Origin: an uncultured Chloroflexota bacterium
GTDB taxonomy: Bacteria > Chloroflexota > Limnocylindria > Limnocylindrales > CSP1-4
NCBI GenBank assembly: GCA_903928275.1
Contig: CAIYQJ010000183.1
Location: forward strand, 1-21,196
Reading direction: 5' to 3'
DNA length: 21,196 nt
Shown here one piece after another: positions 1-7,629 of this stretch; the first letter of the stretch is position 1; the number at the start of each line of letters is the position of its first letter. The position numbers and the translations under genes were made by a program. The notes beneath the pieces are model-generated. The model made no database searches, had not been told where the DNA came from, and was given only the letters and a program-made list of their open reading frames with translations.

Positions 1-446
1 CAGGAGGCGGCGAGGCGGCGACGAGGACGGCGGAGGACGGCGACGCGGCGCGCGGCAAAGCAGCGCTCGGCGGCGTCGACCCGGAGGAGGCCGTGGCGGA
101 GGGCCCGGCGCGGCGCGAGCCTGCGTCGGAGCGTCGGGGGGTCGCACGCGCCCTCGTCGACACGTGGCGCGTCGTCGCGCGCGACCTCGCGGTGGCGGGG
201 GTGGGCGGCCGTCGCGAGCTGCGCGATCCCGCGCTGCTCGAGGAGACGTGCGCCCTCGCCGAGCGCCTCCCGGCGGGAGCGATGGCCGCGTTCCTCGAGC
301 GGCTGGACGCCGTGGAGCGGCTCGTGGAGGCGAACGCGGGCCCCGAGCTGGCGATCGACACGCTGCTCCTCGCGTGGCCGCGACCGGCGACGCCGCGACA
401 GGCGCCGCCGCACGCCGGCGGGCCGCCCGCCGTTCCGGCCCGGTGA
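1..446 (+). CDS. holB: DNA polymerase III delta'-like subunit, C-terminal part (5' end outside window)
   Basis: The frame is open from base 3 to the TGA at 444-446 and has no upstream stop, so this is the 3' end of a longer gene. After a low-complexity Gly/Ala/Glu stretch, the last ~95 residues look like the C-terminal helical collar domain of DnaX/HolB clamp-loader subunits. The visible pattern is a Trp-Arg helix followed by RDLAVAG, then ELRDPALLEE, then AFLERLDAVERLVEANAGPELAIDTLLLAWPR. In that family this domain packs the clamp-loader subunits together; the ATP-binding or Rossmann part would lie upstream. The tail after LLLAWPR is Pro/Ala-rich and unlikely to be conserved. The stop overlaps the GTG start of the acylphosphatase gene, so the two are probably translationally coupled. 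HolB is preferred over DnaX because the end is short, but only the collar is visible. Confidence 0.62.
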   Translation, partial: GGGEAATRTAEDGDAARGKAALGGVDPEEAVAEGPARREPASERRGVARALVDTWRVVARDLAVAGVGGRRELRDPALLEETCALAERLPAGAMAAFLERLDAVERLVEANAGPELAIDTLLLAWPRPATPRQAPPHAGGPPAVPAR

Positions 447-778
447 CCGACGACGGCCCCGCGGGCCCGGGCCGCACGCCGGCCGAGCTCGCGCGCCTCG
501 AGGCCACCGTCCACGGCCGTGTGCAGGGCGTCGGGTTCCGTTACTTCGTGCGGACCGTGGCCGACGACCTCGGGGTCGGCGGTTGGGTCGCGAATGCCAC
601 CGATGGGACCGTCGTCTGCGTGGCGGAGGGGCCGCGACCGGCGCTCCGCGACTTCGCGGCAGCCCTCGCGGCCGGGCCGCCGGGTTCGCACGTCGAGCGC
701 GTGGACGTGCGGTGGACCATGCCCGTGGGGATGGACGCGCGTTTCGTCGTCCGGTCGCTGGGCCACAGCGGCGACTGA
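443..778 (+). CDS. acyP: Acylphosphatase
   Basis: A 111-residue protein that should hydrolyse acyl-phosphates such as acetyl- or carbamoyl-phosphate to the acid and phosphate in the cytoplasm. The family signature GRVQGVGFRYF covers residues 25-35. It contains the phosphate-binding loop and the catalytic Arg33, and the catalytic Asn is N51 in GWVANATDG. About 18 residues precede the fold, so the length is slightly above the usual ~90. The start is taken as GTG 443, which overlaps the preceding TGA (GTGA). The frame is open back to 164, but that upstream part is Arg-rich antisense-type sequence overlapping the previous gene. The C-terminus (FVVRSL) ends as expected for the family. Confidence 0.9.
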   Translation: MTDDGPAGPGRTPAELARLEATVHGRVQGVGFRYFVRTVADDLGVGGWVANATDGTVVCVAEGPRPALRDFAAALAAGPPGSHVERVDVRWTMPVGMDARFVVRSLGHSGD

Positions 779-844
779 CCGGCGTCCCGGCCGGCTCCGC
801 GGCTCGCGCGCCCACCCGGGGCTCGCGCGGGGTCGCGGACCCGA

Positions 845-850
845 TATCCT
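845..850 (+). promoter_or_regulatory. Possible -10 box for a leaderless transcript
   Basis: TATCCT fits the TANNNT pattern of bacterial -10 boxes and ends six bases before the GTG start at 857, where transcription would begin. No Shine-Dalgarno sequence is seen between it and the start. No convincing -35 is visible about 17 bases upstream, so the call is weak. Confidence 0.25.
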
Positions 851-856
851 CGACGA

Positions 857-1165
857 GTGAGCCAGCAGACCGTGACCGTCCGCGACGCCGTGGACCGCGC
901 CCTCGCCGCATACGCCGACCTGCAGGGAGGCGCGGAGGACGTCGAGGACGAGTGGATGTACATTCAGGACCTCACGGCCGCGCATCGCGAGCGGCTCGAG
1001 GCCCTGGCCGACGCCGACGGCGATCGGGAGCTCGACCCCGCGGTGGGGTCGGCGATCGAGGCCGCGTGCGACGAGATCGGCCGGATCCGGGACCCGCATC
1101 GCGCGATCGACTGGCTCTCGACGTTCCCGAGCGTCGTCGCGATCGCGCTCGGGCAGGAACCCTAG
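857..1165 (+). CDS. Small helical protein of unknown function
   Basis: A 102-residue acidic protein that I do not recognise. It appears wholly alpha-helical, with no signal peptide, membrane segment or cysteine cluster. Notable stretches are EDEWMYIQDL near residue 31 and RDPHRAIDWLSTFP near residue 80. The GTG at 857 is chosen because the frame has no earlier plausible start. No Shine-Dalgarno sequence is visible, but TATCCT lies six bases upstream, so a leaderless transcript is possible. Its stop is followed one base later by the GTG of the next gene, so the two are almost certainly co-transcribed and may work together. It is called a gene because of this spacing and its normal codon-position GC pattern. 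Confidence 0.6.
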   Translation: MSQQTVTVRDAVDRALAAYADLQGGAEDVEDEWMYIQDLTAAHRERLEALADADGDRELDPAVGSAIEAACDEIGRIRDPHRAIDWLSTFPSVVAIALGQEP

Positions 1166-1166
1166 C

Positions 1167-1865
1167 GTGCGCTTCCAGGACGCGGCGAGGGACGCGCGGA
1201 CCGTCGTCTACGCCGGGATCCAGGCGGATCCGCTCGTGGCGCGCGCCGCCGAGGCGCTCGCCGAAGCGACGCCCGCCGTGCTCGTCCTCGCCCGTGCGGT
1301 CATGAACGGCGAGAGCGACGATGAAGCCACGTGGCGGGCGATCTTCCCCACCCTGCTCGGACCGCTCGCGGACGCGCCGTCCCGAGCGGCGGCGGAGGCC
1401 GCCCTGCAGCCCGCCCTCGCGATCGCGGCGAAGGGCGCGGAGGCACGCAACCAGTACCGCGGGGCGGTCGTGGAGGAGCTGACGGCCAGGCTCCTCGCGC
1501 GCCGGTCGGGCCACGTGCGACGCGAGCGGCGCGTCCTCTTCGACGGCGTTCCCGCCGAGATCCACCCGTACGACGTGACGATCGAGGACGACCGACGCCC
1601 CGAGGTGTACGACTGCAAGTGGGGGGCGCGCGGGATCGTGGACGACGTCCTCCACCAGCTCGACGACGCGCGGGCGCACGCGGCGGACGAGGAGGTGGCG
1701 CTCCCAGTGGCGCTCGTCGTGTTCGACACCGCCCGGAGCTGCGCCGTGCGCCTGGACCGGACCTACGCTCCCCGAGCGGGGACGGCGATCGTGCCGCTGG
1801 AGCGGATGCGGTCGCTCGCGGCCACGGTGCCGGTCCCCGACGACCCCGCCGTGGGCGACGCGTGA
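1167..1865 (+). CDS. Protein with PD-(D/E)XK-like nuclease signature, function unknown
   Basis: A 232-residue soluble protein of no family I can name. The second half carries what could be a restriction-endonuclease-like core: an acidic helix (VVEELTARLLARR, Glu103/104), then Asp136 at the end of a strand (EIHPYD), and Asp149-x-Lys151 in VYDCKWG, followed by a helix (VDDVLHQLDDAR) and a hydrophobic strand (VALVVFD). This order (Glu helix, Asp, D-x-K) is that of PD-(D/E)XK enzymes. The N-terminal ~95 residues are helical. The GTG at 1167 follows the previous stop by one base, and the TGA overlaps the thioesterase GTG. The nuclease idea rests on motif spacing alone; DNA binding without cleavage, or an unrelated fold, is equally possible. 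Confidence 0.6.
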   Translation: MRFQDAARDARTVVYAGIQADPLVARAAEALAEATPAVLVLARAVMNGESDDEATWRAIFPTLLGPLADAPSRAAAEAALQPALAIAAKGAEARNQYRGAVVEELTARLLARRSGHVRRERRVLFDGVPAEIHPYDVTIEDDRRPEVYDCKWGARGIVDDVLHQLDDARAHAADEEVALPVALVVFDTARSCAVRLDRTYAPRAGTAIVPLERMRSLAATVPVPDDPAVGDA

Positions 1866-2644
1866 CGGACGGCCCGCTCGCACCGGCCCATCCGCGCAGC
1901 CTGACGGAGCCCTACCGGATCCGCTTCGACGAGGCAGGGGCGGACGGCATCGCCCGCGCGTCGGCGGTGCTCGCGATCGCGCAAGACGCCGCGTGGAGGC
2001 ACTCGGAGGCGCTCGGGTTCACCCGCGAGTGGTACGCGGAGCGGGGGCTCGTCTGGCTCGTCCGGTCGATCGCCGTCCACCTCGCGGCGCCCGTCGCATA
2101 CGGCGAGACGGTCCACGTGTGGACCGCCGTGGTCGGCGAGCGACGCGTCATGGCGCGGCGGGAGAGCCGCGTGACGGCCGCGGACGGAAGCATGGTGGCC
2201 GCCGTGATGACGGACTGGGTCCTCACGGACGCGCGCGGAGCGCCGACGCGCATCCCGGACGACTTCACGGCGTGGCTCCTCGCTGGGCCGGCGACGTTCG
2301 AGCCGCTCCGGGTCGACCGTGCCGACCCGCCCGCGTCCGCGTCGACCGTGCGGCTGTCCGTCCGCGCCCGCGACCTCGACCCGATGGGGCACGTGAACAA
2401 CACGGTCTACGCGGACTACTTCGACGAGGCGGTCGTGGCGGCCGGCGGCACGGACGCGATCGTCGCATTCCCGCGGCGCTACGCGCTCGAGTACGTGGGG
2501 TCGGCGACGTACGGCGACGCGCTCCTCGCGATCGCCTGGCCCGCCGATGGCGGCTGGAACCACCGGCTGGTGCGCGCCGAGGATGGCGCGACCCTCCTTC
2601 GCGGGACGCTCGGGACGCTCGGGACGACCGCGCCGCCGGTCTGA
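1862..2644 (+). CDS. Acyl-ACP thioesterase family protein (two hotdog domains)
   Basis: A 260-residue cytoplasmic protein built of two hotdog domains, roughly residues 16-140 and 162-255, as in bacterial FatA/FatB-like acyl-ACP thioesterases, which release fatty acids from acyl carrier protein. The first domain has the long substrate helix with QDAAWRHSEALG and the strand pair GLVWLVRS and GETVHVWT. The second has the clear motif DLDPMGHVNNTVYADYF (171-187), followed by ALEYVGSATYGD. The start is the GTG at 1862, overlapping the previous TGA. The frame remains open to 1331, but that part is shadow sequence. The end holds three near-identical 9-base units (2603-2629), giving the tail GTLGTLGT. 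It meets the minus-strand metal ATPase tail-to-tail with one base between stop codons. The exact substrate is unknown. Confidence 0.82.
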   Translation: MTDGPLAPAHPRSLTEPYRIRFDEAGADGIARASAVLAIAQDAAWRHSEALGFTREWYAERGLVWLVRSIAVHLAAPVAYGETVHVWTAVVGERRVMARRESRVTAADGSMVAAVMTDWVLTDARGAPTRIPDDFTAWLLAGPATFEPLRVDRADPPASASTVRLSVRARDLDPMGHVNNTVYADYFDEAVVAAGGTDAIVAFPRRYALEYVGSATYGDALLAIAWPADGGWNHRLVRAEDGATLLRGTLGTLGTTAPPV

Positions 2645-2645
2645 T

Positions 2646-5006
2646 CTACGCGGCGCGCGGTACGGTGGGACCGCTCTCGCCGGGCGCCGCGCCGGCCGGG
2701 TGCTCGTCCCCGAGGCCCAGGTAGAGCTCCTCCTCCTGCGCCATGTGGAGCCGGAGGATCGCGTGGAGCCCGTAGAGCACCCGGCGCAGGTCGGGCATGT
2801 CGGCGGCCGCGGGCCCGGCCTCCGGAAGCTCCTCGACGAGCCGGGCGTACAGCCGGATGAGGTGGAAGATCTCCCGGTGGGTACGGTGGAGGGCGGCCGT
2901 GGCGTCGTCGCTGCCGATCGCCTTCGCGAGCATCGGGAAGACGGTGCGGTCCTCCAGCTCCTCGTGCGGCAGGAGATCGGTCGTGAGGAAGGAGTCGACC
3001 GCGCGCAGCTCCACGCCCGCCTGCTCGGGCGGCATCACGTCGAGGCGGTCGGCCACGGCGCGGATGCGGACGATCTCGGGGCCGAGCGCGCGATGCTCGG
3101 CGCGGAGGCTCTCGCTGGTCTCGGTCCAGCCCGGCACGCTGATGCGGCGCTCGGTGCCGCCGCGCAGTGCGCGGAGGGCGTTGAGGATGACAGCGACGTC
3201 GATCGCCTCCTGGATGATCGCCCCCGCGACCGGCGGCAGCAGGCCGAAGGCCGCGAACCCCATCGCGACGAACGACAGTCCCATGCCGATGAGGACGCTC
3301 TGGACGGCGATCATCCGTGCCCGGTGGGAGAGCCGGATCGCCTCGGCGAGCCGGTCGAGCCGGTCCACGACGATGACGACGTCCGCCGCCTCCGACGAAG
3401 CCGTGGCGCCACGCGCGCCCATCGCCACGCCCACGTCCGCGAGCGCGAGCGCCGGCGCGTCGTTGATCCCGTCGCCGACCATGACGATCGGGCCGGCCGC
3501 GTCGGCTCGCTCGATCCGCACGGCCTCCACCTTGTCGCTCGGCGTCCGCTCGGCGAGAACGGCGTCCACGCCGATCGCCGCGCCCACGGTCTCGGCGACC
3601 GCGTAGTGGTCCCCGGTGACCATGACGATGCGCGAGATGCCGGCGCGTCGCAGCGAGCTGATGGCCCGCGGCGTCTCCGGCCGGATCGGGTCGTCGAGGA
3701 TGAGCCCGCCGACCGCCTGGCCGTCCACGCCGACGAACACGAGCGTGGCCCCCTCGATCGCCGCCCTGCGGCGCAGGTCGCGCGCCCAGCCGGGCAGTGA
3801 CGTGTCCGCGGTCGCGAACTCGGCGATGCCCACCGTGACGCGGCGCCCACCCACGGTGCCCGAGATCCCGGCCCCCGCCTGCTCCACGACGTCCGCGGGG
3901 AACTCGAGGGCGAGGTTCCGTTGGCGGGCAGCGTGGACGATCGCGGCCGCCAGGACGTGCGGGGACACCTGGTCGACCGAGGCCGCCAGGCGGAGCACTT
4001 CGTCGGCCGGGAGGTCGCCGCCGGCCTCGACGTCGGAGAGCTGGGGACGACCGGCCGTCAGCGTGCCCGTCTTGTCGAAGAGCAGGACCTTGGAGCGGGC
4101 GAGGGTCTCGAGCGCGCCGCCGCCCTTCACGATGATCCCACGCTTGGCGGCGCGGCTGATGCCCGCGACGATGGCGATCGGCACGGCGAGCAGCAGTGGG
4201 CACGGGGTCGCGACGACGAGCACCGACAGCGCGCGGACGGGGTCGCCGGACACGAGCCAGGCGACGCCCGCGATCCCGAGGGTCAGCGGGACGAACAGCG
4301 TGGCGTACCGGTCGGCCAGGCGCACCGAGGGCGACTTCTCCTTCTGGGCGTCGCCGACGAGCCGGACGATGCCCGCGTACGTGGAAGCCTGCGCCGTGGC
4401 GGTGGCGTGCAGGTCGATCGGGCCGCCGGCATTCACCACGCCGCTGGAGACCTGGTCGCCGTCCGCGCGGGTCATGAGGCGCGATTCGCCGGTGAGCGCC
4501 GATTCGTCGAGGGTCGCGGCGTCGCCCACGACGAGCCCGTCCACGGGGACCACCTCGCCCGGCTTCACGAGGAGCGTGTCGCCGACCGCGATCTCGTCGA
4601 TCGATCGCGTGACCAGCTCGCCGCTCTCGTACCGGTGCGCCATGCGGGGCGCCCGTGCCAGCAGCGCCGACAGCTCGCGCGTGGCGCGGCCCGCCGCGTA
4701 GGACTCCAGGGCCGTGCCCGTCGTGAGCATGAGCGCGATGACGGCGCCCGCGAGGTACTCACCGAGCAGGAGCGAGCCGCCGATCGCGAGCAGCGCGATG
4801 ACGTCCACGCCGGCCTCGCGATGGACGAGGTCGATGACGATCGAGACCGCGAGGCGGATCCCGACGAGCGCCGTGATCGCGGCCCACGCGAGGTCGGCCG
4901 CGTCGGTGCGGCCGGCCGCCGCGAGGAGGATCCCGACCGGGAGCGCGATGATCGCGCCGAGGAGCAGGAGCCGGTCGATGATCGGCTCGATCCGCTCGTA
5001 CATCAT
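2646..5006 (-). CDS. P1B-5-type metal-transporting ATPase with C-terminal hemerythrin domain
   Basis: A 786-residue inner-membrane pump that should couple ATP hydrolysis to metal efflux. Visible motifs are TGES (172-175), the membrane metal-site motif TPC (267-269, in VVATPCPLLLAVP), the phosphorylated Asp311 in DKTGTLT, TGDH (464-467) and GDGINDAPAL (511-520). About eight hydrophobic segments lie near 14-32, 36-60, 67-101, 237-282 and 565-611. There is no N-terminal metal-binding domain. Residues ~630-765 form a four-helix hemerythrin-like domain with AEHRAL, LLPHEELE, LHRTHREI and LHAILRLHMAQEEELY as candidate iron ligands. TPC plus a C-terminal hemerythrin domain defines the P1B-5 group, for which nickel and iron transport has been reported (Sinorhizobium Nia). 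The usual His-Pro of the nucleotide domain reads SPH (348-350). The start at 5006 has AAGGAG eight bases upstream. Confidence 0.93.
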   Translation of the reverse strand: MMYERIEPIIDRLLLLGAIIALPVGILLAAAGRTDAADLAWAAITALVGIRLAVSIVIDLVHREAGVDVIALLAIGGSLLLGEYLAGAVIALMLTTGTALESYAAGRATRELSALLARAPRMAHRYESGELVTRSIDEIAVGDTLLVKPGEVVPVDGLVVGDAATLDESALTGESRLMTRADGDQVSSGVVNAGGPIDLHATATAQASTYAGIVRLVGDAQKEKSPSVRLADRYATLFVPLTLGIAGVAWLVSGDPVRALSVLVVATPCPLLLAVPIAIVAGISRAAKRGIIVKGGGALETLARSKVLLFDKTGTLTAGRPQLSDVEAGGDLPADEVLRLAASVDQVSPHVLAAAIVHAARQRNLALEFPADVVEQAGAGISGTVGGRRVTVGIAEFATADTSLPGWARDLRRRAAIEGATLVFVGVDGQAVGGLILDDPIRPETPRAISSLRRAGISRIVMVTGDHYAVAETVGAAIGVDAVLAERTPSDKVEAVRIERADAAGPIVMVGDGINDAPALALADVGVAMGARGATASSEAADVVIVVDRLDRLAEAIRLSHRARMIAVQSVLIGMGLSFVAMGFAAFGLLPPVAGAIIQEAIDVAVILNALRALRGGTERRISVPGWTETSESLRAEHRALGPEIVRIRAVADRLDVMPPEQAGVELRAVDSFLTTDLLPHEELEDRTVFPMLAKAIGSDDATAALHRTHREIFHLIRLYARLVEELPEAGPAAADMPDLRRVLYGLHAILRLHMAQEEELYLGLGDEHPAGAAPGESGPTVPRAA

Positions 5007-5343
5007 GGGGCCGGCTCCTTCGTCACCTGGCGGGGTCCGACCGTGTCGGCCGTGGGAGGGTCGATCGCGAGAGGAGGGGAGCCGGGCGCGAGCGCACGGG
5101 TGGCGACGGGAATGGGCGTCACCGGATCGAGTCTACGGGCAGCCTCGGCGCCGACGGATGTGGCCAACGGCTCGGGCCGCACGGGCGTCTTGGCCCGGGT
5201 ATCGTCTCGGCTGCGCATGCATCCCGTCCACGTGGACGGGATGGTGCCGGTCGGCGAGGTGCGAGTCGTCCCGGACACAGCCCCTGTGGGCTCCTCCGGT
5301 GGGTGCCTCGGACGGCGACCCCGGGAGCCCTCGTCCGGATCGG
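5007..5343. other. 337-bp non-coding stretch between metal ATPase and aldose epimerase genes
   Basis: This is the only stretch over 300 bases without a convincing gene. It should contain the promoter of the metal ATPase (minus strand) and the 3' end of the five-gene minus-strand transcript. Its clearest element is the 24-bp palindrome at 5220-5243. A weak hairpin (AGCCC-CTGT-GGGCT, 5279-5292) lies about 50 bases beyond the epimerase stop and could assist termination, but it has no T-run. I could not assign -35/-10 boxes with confidence. Confidence 0.6.
5220..5243. promoter_or_regulatory. Perfect 24-bp palindrome, candidate operator
   Basis: The half-site CATCCCGTCCAC (5220-5231) is followed directly by its exact reverse complement (5232-5243), with no spacer. 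A perfect dyad without a loop is more typical of a dimeric regulator site than of a terminator. It lies 214 bases upstream of the metal ATPase start and about 100 bases downstream of the epimerase stop. A metal- or oxygen-responsive regulator of the ATPase is a natural guess, but no regulator gene for it is in the window. Confidence 0.45.
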
Positions 5344-6216
5344 TCAGAGCCGCTCGAACGCCAGCTCCACGCCGAGGCGGAGCTCCCCGCCCGGGTCGAG
5401 CATCACCAGGCCGCCCGGCTCGCCGCCGAGCAGCCGGCGCAGCCCGTGCGGCGCGTGCGTCTCCGGCTCGATAGCGACCGCGTCGAGATCCCCCGGGCTC
5501 GCGGCGACGACGAACCGCGCGGGCGCCGCGATCCGCATCGTGGCGCCGACACGGGCCTCCGGCCACCGCAGCTCCACGGGCGGATCCGCGAGGTCCGCCC
5601 ACGTCGCGTCGATCCCGTCCGCCATCTGACCGATGTCGTGCAGGTCGAGCGCTCCCCGGACCGGCTCCGGCTCCGGGCGTGTCTCCGTGTTCGACGGATG
5701 GACCGCGTCGCCGTGGATGGCGACGAGGAGCGGGCGCAGGAACCACGGGTGGATGCCGAGCCCCGCCGGCATCGGCTCGTCAGACGTGTTCGACAGCGCC
5801 AGGTCGAGGCGGACCACGGCATCGACGACGGCGACGCCGAGCGAGACGGTGAATGCCCACGGCCAGCCGCCACCATCGTGCGTGACGTGCAGGCGGCCGT
5901 CGGCGCCGCGCAGCCACGGCCGGGCGTACACCAGGCCGTGGATCGCCGAACCGTCCGGGAAGTTCGACGGGACCGCGATCCGGCGCGAGCCGACGCGCGC
6001 CGCACGGTCCTCGCGCCCCTCGGCGGCCTCGATCCGGTTGCACCACGGGGCCATGACGTAGGCGCCCCAGAAGAACGGGTCGCGGGCGTACTCGGCCGGG
6101 TCCGCCGGCGTCCGCAGGACGTCGTGCCCGAACGCGCGCAGGCGGTGGATCCGCGCCCCCGCCTCCGGCAGGACGACGACGTCCACGTTCCCGTCGGAGA
6201 AGGTCAGCTCTTCCAT
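5344..6216 (-). CDS. Aldose 1-epimerase (mutarotase) family protein
   Basis: A 290-residue cytoplasmic beta-sandwich enzyme expected to interconvert alpha and beta anomers of an aldose. Family residues are present: the substrate-binding Asn60-Arg61 in APWCNRIE, His93 in AIHGLVY, the catalytic His156 in GLGIHPWF, and the catalytic base Glu250 in AIEPETHAPHG. Length and motif order match the GalM/YihR-like group. The ATG at 6216 has GGGAG nine bases upstream. It begins 19 bases after the stop of the M24-like gene and is the last gene of the minus-strand run. Given the xylose locus nearby it may serve pentose use, but the sugar cannot be read from the sequence. Confidence 0.88.
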   Translation of the reverse strand: MEELTFSDGNVDVVVLPEAGARIHRLRAFGHDVLRTPADPAEYARDPFFWGAYVMAPWCNRIEAAEGREDRAARVGSRRIAVPSNFPDGSAIHGLVYARPWLRGADGRLHVTHDGGGWPWAFTVSLGVAVVDAVVRLDLALSNTSDEPMPAGLGIHPWFLRPLLVAIHGDAVHPSNTETRPEPEPVRGALDLHDIGQMADGIDATWADLADPPVELRWPEARVGATMRIAAPARFVVAASPGDLDAVAIEPETHAPHGLRRLLGGEPGGLVMLDPGGELRLGVELAFERL

Positions 6217-6235
6217 CGTCGATCGCTCCCGGCCG

Positions 6236-7612
6236 TCATCCGGCCATCGTCATCGCGAGCCCCGGCCGAAGGAGGAACGGGGGCAGGTACGCGGGGATGT
6301 TCGAGAAGGGCAGCACGTCCTCGTGGAGGCGGATGCCGAGGGCATCGCGCATGAACGCGCGCCGGGCCCGGATGCGCTCCCACGCGGCCGGGTGGGTGGC
6401 GGCGAACGCGGCGCGGAGCGCCTCGTCGGCGAGCGCGATCCCGTCCTCGATGTTCGTCGTGAAGTGGGCGGTCCCGGTCGCCGGGATGATGTCCACCTGC
6501 ATCGCCATGCCGGAGCGCAGCTCGATGGCGGATCCGGGTGTCACCGGCGAGTTCACCCACTCGTCCAGTCCGATCTGGTGACCTGGATTGAGGGAGATGC
6601 CGAAGAACGGGTCGCCGAGGCGGCGGTCGATGATCTCCCGGAGCGCGCCGCCGGTCTGCCCCACGTGGAGCGCCTCGTACCATTCGGCGACGGCTGCGAA
6701 GTACGGCCCCACGAGCCGCTCGACATAGTCCGCGATCCCGGCGGGCAGCTCGCCCGCGTCGGCGACGACGAACCCGGCCCGGCAGTTCAACCCGCCCCAG
6801 ACGCCGAAGGCGACGGTGAACGGGTCGCCCCGCTGGATCGGCCGATCGCCGGGGCTCGGGAGACCCAGCGGCGCCCGTGGCCCGGCCGACAGCATGAGGT
6901 GGCACGAGAGCGGCATCCCGTTCCACCGCAGCAGCCGGACCGCCTCGGCTTCCGTCATCCCTGGCTCGAGGCCGACGAGGAGCCGCCGGACGCCGTCGGA
7001 CGTCTGGCAGGCCGCGTACTCGAGCGCGGCGAGCTGGTCCGGCTCGTTGACGACGCGGAGGCCGTCGGCCGCGTCGATGAGCATGTCCGCAGCGTTCTCG
7101 ACGAGGCCGGAGGCTCCCGTGAGGCGGCGCAGCTCCTCGACGATGAAGGAGGGCGCCTCGAGCGTCGCGCGGCTCGCGTACGTCTTCCACCCGACGACGC
7201 CGATGCGACCGCCCGGACCGACGCCCTCCGCGGCGAGGATGTCCGCGAGGGGCAGGGAGCGATCGCGCGGCTGGCCCGGGAGGCTGAAGTCCTGGAACAG
7301 GTGCCGACGCATCGGGAGAGGCGCCGCGCCCGCCAGGCCGTGGCACTCGTTGCCGACGAGGATGGCGGGGTCGCCGTCCGGGCCAACGACGAGGAGGGCC
7401 TCCTCGAAGCGCGGGTCGAACCCGGTGAGGTAGGCGATGTTCGCGCTGTGCTCTCGGTCGGCGTAGACGATGACGCGGTCGTACCCGCGGGCGCCGGCAC
7501 GCTCCCGCAGCCGCGCCAGCCGGTCCGCGTATGTCGCCGGCGTGATCTCCGGGCGGACGTCGGGCATGCCGAAGTCCGGCAGGCCGATCTCCGCGAGCCG
7601 TGCGGTCGCCAT
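6236..7612 (-). CDS. M24-like (creatinase/aminopeptidase P fold) protein lacking metal ligands
   Basis: A 458-residue protein with the two-part layout of creatinase and Xaa-Pro peptidases. The N-terminal domain (~25-205) has YADREHSANIAYLTGFDPRFE and DPAILVGNE. The C-terminal pita-bread domain (~205-435) has the helix CQTSDGVRRLLVGLEPGMTEAE. The five metal ligands of M24 peptidases are largely missing. The region that should give two Asp reads TVAFGVWGGLNCRAGF (266-281), and the first Glu position is Asp374 in GMAMQVDIIP. His345 (NPGHQIGLDEW) and Glu389 (NIEDGIAL) remain. This resembles creatinase-type members, which need no metal, so a C-N hydrolase role is more likely than peptidase. The start is the ATG at 7612 with GGAGGG nine bases upstream; the longer frame to 7714 overlaps the CRTAC1-like gene. 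Confidence 0.75.
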   Translation of the reverse strand: MATARLAEIGLPDFGMPDVRPEITPATYADRLARLRERAGARGYDRVIVYADREHSANIAYLTGFDPRFEEALLVVGPDGDPAILVGNECHGLAGAAPLPMRRHLFQDFSLPGQPRDRSLPLADILAAEGVGPGGRIGVVGWKTYASRATLEAPSFIVEELRRLTGASGLVENAADMLIDAADGLRVVNEPDQLAALEYAACQTSDGVRRLLVGLEPGMTEAEAVRLLRWNGMPLSCHLMLSAGPRAPLGLPSPGDRPIQRGDPFTVAFGVWGGLNCRAGFVVADAGELPAGIADYVERLVGPYFAAVAEWYEALHVGQTGGALREIIDRRLGDPFFGISLNPGHQIGLDEWVNSPVTPGSAIELRSGMAMQVDIIPATGTAHFTTNIEDGIALADEALRAAFAATHPAAWERIRARRAFMRDALGIRLHEDVLPFSNIPAYLPPFLLRPGLAMTMAG

Positions 7613-7629
7613 GCCCTTCGTCCCTCCGG

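Noticed and set aside
2603..2629. Three near-identical 9-base units at the end of the thioesterase gene
   Set aside because: Coding repeat giving GTLGTLGT; too short and simple to suggest a mobile or CRISPR-like element.
2547..3800. Long plus-strand open frame opposite the metal ATPase
   Set aside because: Arg/Asp/Gly-rich composition with no motif; it is the antisense shadow of a well-supported ATPase in high-GC DNA.
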